A stretch of 64,000 bases of DNA. It comes from Telmatactis stephensoni. Lineage: Eukaryota; Cnidaria; Anthozoa; Actiniaria; Isophelliidae. Both the position numbers and the translations under genes were made by a program. How positions within the stretch are numbered: the stretch's first letter is position 1; each line of letters begins with the position of its first letter. Positions 11,674 through 22,636 of this stretch are shown here, one piece after another. The stretch covers positions 744,001-808,000 of the forward strand of contig JALIZF010001875.1 in NCBI GenBank assembly GCA_029948255.1, in the 5' to 3' direction. Below the pieces are notes generated by a model. It did no database searches. It was given only the letters and a program-made list of their open reading frames with translations, and was not told the DNA's origin.

Positions 11674-13465
11674 TAAATACTACTGGCATAATGATAAGTC
11701 GATTTTCTTTAACATGTTCAAGAAATCATTCAAGTGGGTGTTATCAATTTATTGTAAACTTTTGGTGTTTGTACTCTTTTTATTGTTGTGAGATGGTTTG
11801 CTGAAAGCATTTGGTCACGAGTCGTTTCAAGGTTACTGGCCGTTTAATCTGATATCTGTTGATTGCGATTTTCTGATAAACAAAATTCGCTTTTTCATTG
11901 TTCTGTCTTACCAAAAATGTTGAAATCAATTAATCGAAATGAACAAATAGTACAAATGTGAGGCTTTTTCAATTGCAAGTTCCTGTGATTCTTTTATGAA
12001 CAAACAGATATTCCAATACATTCAGGTTCAATTTTATCCAATAATGCACACACATGGATAAATCCTGCCAGCCACTCAATTATGCACTGAAACCAGCCTG
12101 AAGATCTCACTAAGTGGCACTCACCGGGTAGTGCAAAATCATAAAGCTCGGGCAAACATTTATACACAAAGACATTACATGAATATAATTGACAAAAAAT
12201 ATATATATAAATCTCAAAGTGCAAGTCACAAAATTGAATTACAACAAAATAAAAACAATTTTGTTGATGGCCAGATATTCTAATAATTTCAGACTAAATT
12301 TATGTAATACTCACACATGAATAAATATTGTCACTTGACAAATTGTGACAAAATTTTTGAAATTGTCAGTTTTTAAAAATGGTCACATGTACCATTCAAG
12401 TGAAAATTTACTCTGCTGTTAATTTTAAGTAATCAAGTCATTTCTGGGTGAATTATTTACAAAAACCATGGATTTAATCATATAAATAACAACTCTTGGT
12501 CATTCCACTTCCAATAAGCAGTTTCATTTACACCTGTTGAGAGATAATACAATCTATAGTCACTCTTCTGTGTCAAACATTAAATTTTGTCAAGATTTCA
12601 TGATAGGGTCATTTCATAGTATTTGTGGACAAAAAAAGTTAATGTTCACACACAATATCAAATTACTTTTCAAAGAAGCTGAATAATCAAATGATAAAGT
12701 CCTGATTTTTTTAATGTACATGTAGATATTACAAAAATGTTGCCTGTGCTGGTGGACATGAAGCACTCATTCCCTCTAACAGTGACATCATAGAAATGTT
12801 CGGGGAAAATTGTTTCATCAGGAAACAAGGTTTCAAACAAAATAATTTAGATAAGCTTATCTATCATTTCAACGAAAGTAATTTAAATTGGCTTATTTAT
12901 CATGAAAGAGTCTTATTTTCAAGTTTTGCATGGTATTTGATGGTGTAATAGGTCATGGACAGAATTTCCCTTTAGTAACTTCCTAATATATGACAAGTGC
13001 TTTAAATTGATTAGGCCACAAATCACAACTTTAGATGAATAAACCAACCTTGTCTTCTGTGACTTTATAAAGTCAGGTAAATATGGAACATTATTATGTA
13101 AAAGAGTGTGCTTGATATATCAAAACTATGCAGAGTTCTTGAGTTTTATTTTAAGATTAAAAAATGTCACTTTTTCTGTTCCCCTCTGTAATGTTGAACA
13201 TTTTTTATTCTCATCAAAGCATCAATGTTTGGATTCTTTTAGATCCAGTATGTCTGGATACCAATATCATGATGCCAACAAAACAATAGTAATATATTTC
13301 ATAATAAAAAGCTACAAGTACACTGCATAGTTGGATTTTTTTGTACTCCCCTCTGTAACTTTCAAAACACTTTGAAATGACACTACAATACTACAATATT
13401 ATGCAAAACATGTTAACCAACATAAATCACATTTGCAGTTTTAAAATATGAAAAGATATAATTAC
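11674..13465. other. Interior of the TTAA element, nothing recognised
   Basis: AT-rich sequence with only short frames and no domain, RNA or clear repeat recognised. Confidence 0.4.
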
Positions 13466-13712
13466 CAGCATTGCTGTTGCAGTTGGTAATTCTTCATGTA
13501 GCTGTGGTAGTTTCAGTTCATCTCCTTTATATCTTCCTGGCATAGATTTTTTCTCTCCTCTTACACTAGTGCAGCATTTCCTTATGTAGTCAATGCATGG
13601 AAATCCTTTTGAATTTTTATATTGCAAGAGCATGTTTCTTTTAATGCCATGAAGAGACCTTTTTATTATTAATTCTTTTTTCCTCTTCTTCTTCTTCTTC
13701 TTTTTCTTAGCT
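13466..13712 (-). CDS. Possible exon of an unknown gene inside the TTAA element
   Basis: On the minus strand an open frame of about 80 codons starts with a Lys/Arg tract, continues through GFPCIDYIRKCC and SMPGRYKGDELKLPQLHEEL, and ends at a GTAATT donor after CTG at 13466. An AG acceptor (GCTAAG) lies just upstream near 13712. Composition is protein-like and the tract is bounded by splice-like sites, but I recognise no family. It may belong to the element's own gene or to captured host sequence. No flanking exon was found, so it could be chance. Confidence 0.25.
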
Positions 13713-15071
13713 ATGCTTCACATGATATATTTGCACATTCTGGAATAATGCTTTGTAATCCTAAAAACCAAGCAAATGTTTGAAAATTTGAATGCAAAGA
13801 GTTAGTTATATAATTGGTTATGAATTTGGACATGTTTTAACGAATAAAACAACGCAGGTTGTAAAATACAAGTAAGACTCATTGTTTGATGTGGATAATC
13901 AGTGTCTAGTACAACAACAAAATTAATTATTTATGCTTGATCAACAACATAGAATCCAAAGCAGTTTACAGTACTTTGTTTAGCAAACATAGTAAAAGCA
14001 ACAAAAATATTAATAATTTAATTAATAAGAAGCACAATTAATTGTGTCCCTTTGGATAATAAAAGGAACAGCTTCCAAATCCAGTCAGTTTGGACCATGT
14101 TGACCTACTACTGTGCAAAATTGGCGCCAAAATTTACGTTCCCTTCAAAGTCGATTTAAAAGGTCTTAATCGAGGAATACCTCACGAAAAGTATCTTTAT
14201 CTTACGTACCTTTGTTTTATCTTGTTGACTTGTGTCCTTTGAGCTGTTTTTAGGTCAAAAATCAAAAGAAAGAGGTCCAAAATGCATAGACAACTTTACA
14301 AACACCTTTGTCTTTTCGATGAATTAATAATTGGCCAGCGAAATGTTGAGTCAGCGGTCAATGCACAGGAATCCCGTGCATTTCTCACAATAAACCAATG
14401 AAAACACGGTATTTGATCACGTGCGTGTTTTGAATAGTAGGCGCTCATTCAGTGAACGCGCGGTTGAAGTACGATCGAGGAGATAGCGAATATGTTCTAC
14501 AAAATCCTATATTTTGAGCCTAAAATATGGCCTACATTATTCTCAAATCGAGGAGGAAATATAGAGAAAGCTTTAATACATTGTTTGAAAGAAGAACAAG
14601 CTTCATCAGAGTAGAAATAGGTATTCTACAAGGGCGACAATGGAAGGACGCCGAAGTCTCTGGCGGTAAGTTGAATATTTGATAAGCAATTATTAGTATT
14701 GACCGAGTTTATCGTACGAGAAGTCAATTTTAAACCTTCTTATAGGGAAGAAGAAGGTCATAAAAGAGACTCCTTTTAGGATGGCCATATTTTGTTTTCA
14801 CTATGACGGGAATATGATTGTTCTTTCGAGTAAATCAGCTCGGGTAATAAGCTTGTACGTACATTGACTTGTGATTATGCTTTTAGATGAAAAGATTTTA
14901 AGATACTTTTATATCTTTTAAGTTAAACTGGAGAATCTTGGATTGCGACTTCAGCGAAGCGGCCAAAAATGCTCCAAGCTGGGAACCAGTGATCGATGTC
15001 CGTTTCTTTGAGGTACTTCATAGCGTACGTCGACTTGTCCTCTGGCTACATTGATTGCGAACAGTTGAGTG
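13713..15071. other. Interior of the TTAA element, nothing recognised
   Basis: Slightly higher CpG around 14100-14700. No coding exon identified. Confidence 0.4.
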
Positions 15072-15328
15072 TATACACCTATTTCAAAAAAGCTTGTCAC
15101 CGCTAAGAGCGATAGGCGATAGGTAATAGGTCATTCCAAGACCGCAAAGCACTATTGATTTCAAATTAATTTACATATGAATAGCCAAATATTTGATGGA
15201 AGAGTGTAAAGAAAGATTTAGGATGGCAGTTAATTAAGAAATCAATAGTACTTTGCGGTCTTGGAATGACCTATTACCTATTGCCTATCGCTCTTAGCGG
15301 TGACAACTTTTTTTGAAATAGGTGTATA
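15072..15328. mobile_element. Palindromic MITE (about 257 bp)
   Basis: Left arm 15072-15162 and right arm 15238-15328 are near-perfect reverse complements, beginning TATACACCTATTTC, with a 75-base loop. TA at both tips would fit a Tc1/mariner-type duplication, but TATA at the ends makes the boundary ambiguous. It is nested in the TTAA element. Confidence 0.75.
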
Positions 15329-15654
15329 TAAAGGACACTATGAGACACGTTTATTAAGATATCAAGTAGTTAAATGATTCAAGTTAGTAGTCTATTATCT
15401 ATTACTGTTCAAATGTTACCGCCATGTCAATTGATAAATCCTATACCGTATTTTAATAAAACACATTTCAATGCTATGAATTTGTTTGTTTATACTTGTA
15501 TATTTTGTTTTTCTATGTATTTTGATGTAGTTATAGGCCTTTGAATGGGTAAAATGCTTGAAAATCTCCCGTATTTCGATGGGATGTTGTGAAGAATACG
15601 TTGAGAATTCAAGAATATCCGTATTATACCAATGATATTCAGAGGGTAGTTCGA

Positions 15655-15805
15655 CTAGAAGACGTCAGGGGTGTCTAGTATTCAGGAATATTCGTAACAT
15701 ACGACTGAAATTCGGAGGGTTGTTCGCTAAGAAAACGTCAGGGATGTCTAGTATTCAGGAATATTCGTAACATACGACTGATATTCGTAGGGTATTTCGG
15801 TAGGA
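15655..15805 (+). repeat. Two tandem copies of a ~73-bp unit
   Basis: The segment GTCTAGTATTCAGGAATATT and its surroundings occur twice (near 15673 and 15746), with a few substitutions. Confidence 0.7.
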
Positions 15806-15927
15806 AGAATTTGACAATGTCCAATATTCAAGAATATTCGAAGCATCAACTAAACGAATACAGTAGTATACAAGAGTATCATACTTGTTACTTCAAGTAT
15901 TCAGGAAAATTCGATTAGTATTCAAGT

Positions 15928-16134
15928 CCGAGTGATGCAACGTCATGCTAGAATCACTCGGAACGAATCCGGACAGAATTTCCATTTTCGTCCCGTATAC
16001 TCTTGACTGACTTCACGTATAAATATACGCCGCGAATATTTATACGTGAAGTCAGTCAAGAGTATACGGGACGAAAATGGAAATTCTGTCCGGATTCGTT
16101 CCGAGTGATTCTAGCATGACGTTGCATCACTCGG
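15928..16134. repeat. Perfect 207-bp palindrome
   Basis: Two 99-base arms, CCGAGTGATGCAACG... and its exact reverse complement, around a 9-base centre (ACGCCGCGA). A weaker match continues outward on both sides to about 15880 and 16180. It lies directly inside the right arm of the TTAA element. Confidence 0.9.
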
Positions 16135-16204
16135 TCTTGAATACCAATGGATTTCCCTGAATACTTGAAGTATGCATGTCTATATTCAAGCATATTCTTT
16201 CCGA

Positions 16205-17149
16205 ATATTTGCCTTTTTGCACAGTGACTAGAGTTGTCATGCTGCTTTGCTTTTAAAATTATGGAATCGAAGACTAGAAATTGTGATTTTTGAAGAAATA
16301 TTCTATACGCAGAGCACGCGTACGGAAACGCAGTAGTGAAGTAGCGCGTCACGCCATGGTGATCATTGCCTCGAATTAGCATACTGAAGCATGCCTGCAT
16401 GCAGGAATGTGAGAATGAAAACAACAACTTGAACCTAGAATCTTGCTGCGCTAAGTTACACCGAATATACTCTACTTTGAAATTTTATTTCAGTACCTTA
16501 GAAAGCTTCAATTGAATCGGCGCTTGGAAAGTTTATTGCAAATGTACTAAAGTTCTACTCACCAAAGGGAGAAAACAGTTGACCGACAAATTTTTCTTTA
16601 GGAGCACTAAACGCTTTGTGTATAAATTTTGATAAAATTTCGCCTAATTTCATGTCTAAATAGACGTATGCTGACGGAGATCCAAAGCACTTTCTCACGT
16701 GCAAGTTCGTAGAGAAGTAGTCTGATATTTGAACAACATTTGGACAGTCGAAGAGTTGTCATGCTGCTTTGCTTTTAAAATTATGGAATCGAAGACTAGA
16801 AAATGTGATTTTTGGGGTTAAAAAATTGCGCCTCGAATAATTCAAAATCTGTCTATACGAATTTCTCCAAAATTCGTATGCTGCTAGGCAAAGTCCTAAA
16901 TATTAACGTCTTGTGTGTCATTTTAAAAGTTTAGGTCGAAATACGCGTAAAATTGCTTGGAATCTAAAACGGTGACGTCATCGTTTCGTCGCTATGGTAA
17001 CCCTGATGTAAACAAAATACACACCAATAAAAATTTCAGTCCTTATGCAGTAAGTGGACGAAAGGTCATAACTGTGGGTGCTTTCATGTAAGAACTACAG
17101 CCGTTTCAAGTTGACCGGTCGAGCACAAGAAAAATTGTAGGAAGCCTCC
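16205..17149 (-). repeat. Right inverted arm of the 7.1-kb TTAA element
   Basis: Partner of 10074-10915. It is longer by about 105 bases (16222-16325) because part of the arm's own sequence (GTTGTCATGCTGCTTTGC onward, main copy near 16755) recurs near the inner end, which suggests template switching or gene conversion. Confidence 0.85.
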
Positions 17150-17153
17150 TTAA

Positions 17154-18607
17154 TGCGCCGAAGAAATTTGGGGAGACTATATACGACTCTATTTATGAGA
17201 GGGAGGTAGCCCTAAGCCAGGTTAAAACCGTAATTAAGGCCACTTCCGTCCAGCGGCTCGCGCATACTCGTCATGTTATCACTTGCTGTTGACGACGACA
17301 AAACAGTGTGTTTGGCCAAGGGGGATTGGCAGAGCTTCCCATGAAGCTTTGCGCACAAATTACCGTAGTGACCGGAAGTGAATAAATTGGAACAGCTGAT
17401 TCTGTGGTTGAGATTTGGTTTTTGAAGTTGTTTTTTGATCGTTTTTTTGCGAAAAATAGACAAGAGAAATGCAAGAAAACCTTCTCTAACATGTGTTTTC
17501 CATTTCAGAGAACTTTAAAACATCGTGATCTGTTTGTGTTGATTTTTTCGTCGCTTTGAATTATCGGTGTTTTCACTAATTTAATTTAATTTAATTCATG
17601 CAGATTATGTAACCGGAGGCGAGAAGTCTGGGGTTTAAATAACTTATCTTTTACCCCTCCCATGGTGAGGTCAAGTTTGTCACTTTTTCATTTTTACTGA
17701 GTTTAACAAATTTAAATATTGAAAAGTGAAAAAGTGAACCCAAATTTCAATTTTCAGTTTTTTGAAAATTGAAAATTGAGCTCAAAATTTGTTTATTTTA
17801 TTATTCTATTCATCAAAAAGTTGAATGGCCATAAGGTACACGCATTTATTTACTATGTGTATTCATTATATTCAGCTTGAAAAAGCTTAATCCTAACACA
17901 ACTTCAAGGAAAAGTCTTTGTACAATTCAAAAATCCGTTTAAAACAGGCATTTCATCTTGGTACATCAGTTTTTAGCCGTTAGAGCGTTTGAGCGTTAAT
18001 CCAGAACGAAAATTTGGATTAAAACTCGCAGGAAGGTCTAGTTTTTGGCGCTTTTCGCCATTATTGCTTGTCATTGAAAAAATTCTCCTCATAATTTGAA
18101 AACTCAAATTTGCACTAAATTTTCTTTTTTTTTTGCGAACTAAATTTCCTTTTTCTGCCCTAAATTTCCTTGAAACAGCTTTTCTCTTAGACCTCTTAGC
18201 CAATCAGTATCGATAAATTTTTTCATGCATATTATTTTGATAAGAAGTGTCAAATTATGACGTACGGGAGTAGGGTGAGACGAAAATTAAACTGCGTCTG
18301 GTTTTTAAAAAATAGCCCAAGCGGGAATTCACATTACGAAATTTTCCTTTCTTATTTAATGATCTTGAATGCTCTCTTGATTCCGTGTTATTTGTTCGTT
18401 TTTAAATTCCCTGGCCGACCTTCACTTCAGCAAGAAGCATCCAGTCTATCCAACAGTTTTTTATACCCATTCCCCAAAAACATGTACGAAAGGTTTATTT
18501 TGCACTACTAGAACATTATTATACGCGTTAATTAGACTACGTGATCGAACTTGTTTATTTGTTTAGATAATCGAATGTGTCATATCGAAAAGCGACTTCG
18601 GTACACT
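17154..18607. other. Intergenic
   Basis: Short (TTTAA)n tract near 17580-17600. A basic minus-strand frame of 76 codons (17973-18203) shows no recognisable domain. Nothing else seen. Confidence 0.4.
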
Positions 18608-19428
18608 TATCAAACTCATTAATAATTCATTAGAAAACACAATGGAAATCACTACCGGAACGTAGATCTTTATATCGGATAAAGATTTTTGTTCATTTGC
18701 ATAAACTTGAAGTTGGATTTTCTAAGCCAAAAGTAGTCAAACTTGGAAAATTCTGGTCCAATATGATAATTGACAACTAGACGTTTGATAAGTAATATAA
18801 AGAACTCGAGAGCGTGTTATATCGGGTCTAAAGATCCTCGCCTTCGGCTCGGATCTTTATCCACCGATATAACACGCTCTCTCGTTCTTTATACATTACT
18901 TAAAGTTTTTACTCAATATCCGCACAAACTTTTTCTACTGCATTTCAAATTATATTTATCTGAAAATGTGATTATTTTCCTCACTGTAAATAGTGTATCA
19001 TTATTCTATCTTTAATTATGTAAATATTTATTATATATGTGCGCGAGTGTGTGAATAAAATAAAGTCTAAATAAAGTCTTCGTTGAAGTTTAAGTCTATT
19101 AAGTAATGTATAAAGAACGAGAGAGCGTGTTATATGTAATGTATAAAGAACGAGAGAGCGTGTTATATCGGTGGATAAAGATCCGAGCCGAAGGCGAGGA
19201 TCTTTAGACCCGATATAACACGCTCTCGAGTTCTTTATATTACTTATCAAACGTCTAGTTGTCAATTATCATATTGGACCAGAATTTTCCAAGTTTGACT
19301 ACTTTTGACTTAGAAAATCCAAGTTAAAGTTTATGCAAATACACAAAAATCTTTATCCGATATAAAGATCTACGTTCCGGTAGTGATTTCCATTGTGTTT
19401 TCTAATGAATTATTAATGAGTTTGATAA
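18608..19428. mobile_element. Fold-back element with ~300-bp inverted arms
   Basis: Arm 18608-18900 reads TATCAAACTCATTAA inward. Its reverse complement is 19101-19428, with a loop of about 200 bases. The arms contain a small hairpin around CTCGCCTTCGGCTCGG. The right arm has an internal duplication of about 37 bases near 19125-19165. The short protein frames seen on both arms (MTTRRLISNIKNS) are identical only because of the inversion and are not genes. Confidence 0.8.
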
Positions 19429-19430
19429 CG

Positions 19431-19688
19431 GTGGATAAAGATCCGAGCCGAAGGCGAGGATCTTTAGACCCGATATAACACGCTCTCGAGTTCTTTATAT
19501 TACTTATCAAACGTCTAGTTGTCAATTATCATATTGGACCAGAATTTTCCAAGTTTGACTACTTTTGGCTTAGAAAATCCAACTTCAAGTTTATGCAAAT
19601 GAACAAAAATCTTTATCCGATATAAAGATCTACGTTCCGGTAGTGATTTCCATTGTGTTTTCTAATGAATTATTAATGAGTTTGATAA
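19431..19688 (-). repeat. Third, partial copy of the fold-back arm
   Basis: Repeats about 258 bases of the right arm (19171-19428) in tandem. GGTAC follows the outer end here and also lies just before the left arm (18600-18604), which could be a shared target duplication for the whole 18.6-19.7 kb block. Confidence 0.75.
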
Positions 19689-19785
19689 GGTACTGTTAAT
19701 CATCTCCTCTGTCGTCTCTTCCTCTTTTACGCGCGTGCTCATTATCTCATTGTGAACTTTCGGAAACTTCAACAATGAAATAAGA

Positions 19786-20073
19786 TTGAGCATAAATCAA
19801 ACAATAAGGAATATTCCAAAATATTTAGATAATAGGGAAGTAATTAGTAGGAGCATTAGTGCACGAATCTTCAAGTACGATGACAAGTCAGAGAACACCA
19901 CTCAGTTAAACGCATCAACCAATATGAATTTCAGTAACGCTACTTCGACGATAATCAACGACACAGAGATCAAACGGTGTCCATTAACGGATACTGCAAC
20001 ATGGCATTCATCCTTCACAAACCAAGCTACAAATATATATCCAGTATCTTTGTTGTTGTTCTCCAACTTTTAA
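19786..20073 (+). CDS. Sequon-rich upstream frame, probable displaced N terminus of the GPCR
   Basis: This frame overlaps the start of the receptor in another phase and contains NTT, NAS, NFS, NAT and NDT sequons within about 35 residues, the usual look of a GPCR extracellular N terminus. Its first ATG is at 19923. It stops at 20071-20073 inside the region coding TM1. In the receptor's own frame a TAA at 19935 blocks extension upstream and the first ATG is at 20001. Either an indel separates the N terminus from the body, or the overlap is accidental. Confidence 0.4.
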   Translation: MSINQTIRNIPKYLDNREVISRSISARIFKYDDKSENTTQLNASTNMNFSNATSTIINDTEIKRCPLTDTATWHSSFTNQATNIYPVSLLLFSNF

Positions 20074-21125
20074 CGATGCCAATCGTCATATTTCTCAACG
20101 CCGTCACTCTCATTATTGTAGCAAAGTTTGAAGCTCTTCAAAAAGAACGCTGCGTTGTACTGGCCCTTCTGGCTGTCAGTGATCTTCTTTCTGGCCTGAT
20201 TGCTCAACCACTTTTCGTTGCTAAAGAACTGTATCATTTATTGAACAACGATGTCAACTGCAGTCTAAACAGTGTTTTCTATCTCTGCTTCATTTTCTTG
20301 ACCGGCGCATCGTATTTTCAGCTGGTATGCCTAACCTTCGAAAGATACGTTGCCATAACCGATCCTTTTGGATACCCAAACCGTATAACTGTACGTAGAC
20401 TTGTGTACGTAACTGTAGCCAACTGGATTGTCCATCTCGCAATCACAGTGGCATATGGAACAATATTACCTGGAAAATATTTCCTTTACATCATTATTTC
20501 GTTTATTCTTTTATTTTGCATTCTATACTGGTACATCAAGATCTTTGCAGCTATTCGAAACCGTCCGGCGATATCTACGCAAGGGCAAAATCAGCTTTTA
20601 AACTATAAATCAACCAAAACAGCTCTTCTTGTTAGTTTTGCTTTTTGTTTGAGCTATTTACCGTTAGCTTTTGGCATCATTCTTCGCCGATTTTACTTCG
20701 GTCTAAGAATCCAAAACCCAACCTTTTTCGCCATCCGTCCATGGATGGACCTGTCCGTACATCTAAACTCACTTTACAGTCCTATTATCTATGGACAGCG
20801 CACCCAAGAGTTTCGCAGGTATTTCCTTCGATTTTTGGGCATCCAGAAGAAGAATAAGGCTCACCCCAACGCTGCTGGTCCGTTTGTTGTCTATAATGTA
20901 CCTCCACGGATTAAGAAAGCAAAGAAAGAACAGCCAGTCTCATTTTCTGTTGCAGAAGAACAGCCATCCCAAGAGCAGGGTCAAAGCACAAAATGTGGCC
21001 GAGTTGGGGATCCCTTATCCCAGCTGGCCATTCTTAATGTGTCAGTACTAGAAAGAAACGACGAACCGATCGATTTAGAAGAGAACCTTAATGAACAAAC
21101 TGAAGAATTTGATACTCGGTTATAG
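20001..21125 (+). CDS. Rhodopsin-family GPCR, melanocortin/MECA-like
   Basis: Single-exon frame of 374 residues from the ATG at 20001 (A at -3, G at +4). Seven helices: TM1 about 14-41, TM2 with LLAVSDLL (Asp61), TM3 ending ERY (114-116), TM4 with Trp142, TM5 about 160-182 without the usual proline, TM6 with FCLSYLP (Pro221), TM7 ending SPIIY (260-264, in place of NPxxY), then RTQEFRRYF as helix 8. The second extracellular loop is very short and has no Cys, and TM5 lacks proline; both features, with the RTQE motif, are typical of melanocortin-type (MECA) receptors. The C-tail of about 95 residues is charged. The ligand is unknown. A separate upstream frame carrying five N-glycosylation sequons may be the true N terminus (see findings). 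Confidence 0.85.
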   Translation: MAFILHKPSYKYISSIFVVVLQLLTMPIVIFLNAVTLIIVAKFEALQKERCVVLALLAVSDLLSGLIAQPLFVAKELYHLLNNDVNCSLNSVFYLCFIFLTGASYFQLVCLTFERYVAITDPFGYPNRITVRRLVYVTVANWIVHLAITVAYGTILPGKYFLYIIISFILLFCILYWYIKIFAAIRNRPAISTQGQNQLLNYKSTKTALLVSFAFCLSYLPLAFGIILRRFYFGLRIQNPTFFAIRPWMDLSVHLNSLYSPIIYGQRTQEFRRYFLRFLGIQKKNKAHPNAAGPFVVYNVPPRIKKAKKEQPVSFSVAEEQPSQEQGQSTKCGRVGDPLSQLAILNVSVLERNDEPIDLEENLNEQTEEFDTRL

Positions 21126-22516
21126 ATTGTTAGACAATCTTGTGCTGTAATTCTTCATATGAATTTAAGTAAGACTTTATCTTTGATCAAGCCATCCTCA
21201 TTAGTATACATTATATTCTTCATATAAAGAATTGAAAATTACTAATTTTGGGATTGTAATATTAATGCAGTAATGCATCATGGAACATTAGTCGGTTGAC
21301 TACACTTTTCTAGGTATTTAACGGATACTTTGTTATGGCAAGCTGTTGGACCTCGCAGGGGCAGAACCAACAACCGTTTATGAATGTGCTTGCCTAAGCA
21401 AGGTTATCCAAGGTTGTTGCATTGTCAGGGCCGTAGCAAGGCAAACTCTTTTGGGTGACCCAGCTGGACGACGAAACCAAAGGGTGCATAATTAAGCTAA
21501 ATTTGCTTCCAGAGGTCTTTTTCGAAACTTGAAGGGATTTTGAAGACTAAAAGATTGAGGTTTTTATGCGCTGTGACCAGGAATCAAAAATATTAGGGGG
21601 CGCCCCCCGGCCCCTCCCACTGCTACGGCCCTGATACGATTGTGTTTTGTCTTAGTTCTAGATTTGTAGATTCATGGATAGTCCCAAGCCTTTATAGAAT
21701 CGTTTTACAGGATGATTACGTTAAAAAGACGAATGAATTGTAGTATGTAGTTCAGCTTTGACGCACTTGCAACACGTGATTTACATTTAGATGAGATTTG
21801 CATTTCTTGCTAGGATAGCTGATAACATATAACTGGACTCCATGGCCAAGGGTGTATACGTACTTTAGATTTCCATTAATCAGTTCGGGAGTTAGCTATC
21901 ATAGCTAGATTGTATGTGTGTGTATCATAGATTTATCATAAGTGTATCATGGATCTACCATAGATACAGGAGCCCTGTTTGGGTTATGACTCGCCTAGCT
22001 ATTTATTGCTGTGATTCCTGATTCATTTAAGAATTTTATTTCTGATTCATGATTCGTTTTAAGTTAATTGTCATCTTGTATACACTGTGTATGAACCATG
22101 TCCGACCACTGAGAAGTAAATTTTACTGTGATCATTTTACTGTGATCATTTGACTCGAATATTTCAGACCGACCCAAATCGCCTTTCGTTCTTGAAAATT
22201 TGTATGTAAAAATTAAAATTGTTTTATATATATTCTGAATAGGTATATATTAGTAAAGACAGAATTTGAAACCGGAAACCAAACGAACGAGGCTTACTGA
22301 TTCGCGGCGCGCTTTGTGAAGCATTGTGGATTGTGGGACTGGTATTACTATATGATACTGAAAAGGTTAACGCACTCACCGAGTGAATTATCGGGATTTA
22401 CCTTCACTCGTTCACTAACAATGAACTCGAAATTTTCTCATTCAATACATAGAAAAAGGATAACTTGTAGCTTGAGGTTGCCCTTTCGCTGCTTGCTGTT
22501 GACAAAGGATTATTTC
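21126..22516. other. GPCR 3' flank and intergenic DNA with one MITE
   Basis: Holds the 208-bp inverted-repeat element at 21426-21633 (listed). No other gene, RNA or repeat recognised. Confidence 0.4.
21426..21633. mobile_element. hAT-like non-autonomous element (208 bp)
   Basis: Ends are CAGGGCCGTAGCA and its reverse complement TGCTACGGCCCTG, a tip typical of hAT-type elements. No clean 8-bp duplication is seen at the flanks. Non-coding, with a C/G-rich tract near 21597-21615. Confidence 0.55.
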
Positions 22517-22636
22517 GGTTGTTTCTTCGTATAAATGTCCCCAAATGACGTCATTTTCACAATAAGATACATCTGTTTTAGAATAACCTTCACAATTAAA
22601 CATATATATATTAGACTATACTGTACGTACTAAGCG
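22517..22636 (+). repeat. Left 120-bp terminal inverted repeat
   Basis: Matches the reverse complement of 30772-30891 with no difference seen. It includes AATGACGTCATT, itself a palindrome, and an alternating TA tract before the array begins. Confidence 0.9.

Larger units (their letters stand above)
10074..17149. mobile_element. 7.1-kb DNA transposon with long inverted arms and TTAA target duplication
   Basis: The outer arms are inverted copies: 10074 to about 10915 against 17149 back to about 16205, over 95% identical by eye at the tips. Both ends read GGAGGCTTCC inward and both are directly flanked by TTAA (10070-10073 and 17150-17153). This is the target duplication expected of piggyBac or Kolobok superfamilies; the tip GGAGG is unlike the CCY start usual for piggyBac. 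The interior, 10.9-16.2 kb, is AT-rich and has no transposase that I recognise, so the copy looks non-autonomous. It does carry direct repeats, two internal palindromes and one exon-like frame (13466-13712, minus), listed separately. Family assignment is inference. Confidence 0.7.

Noticed and set aside
17973..18203. Basic 76-codon minus-strand frame
   Set aside because: Lys/Arg-rich through AT-rich composition; no homologue recognised, no context.
18770..19265. Two ORFs sharing an identical N-terminal half on opposite strands
   Set aside because: Mirror copies caused by the inverted arms of the fold-back element; no domain.
19977..20000. GTG at 19977 as the start of the GPCR
   Set aside because: A eukaryotic gene; the first ATG in frame is at 20001 with a good context.
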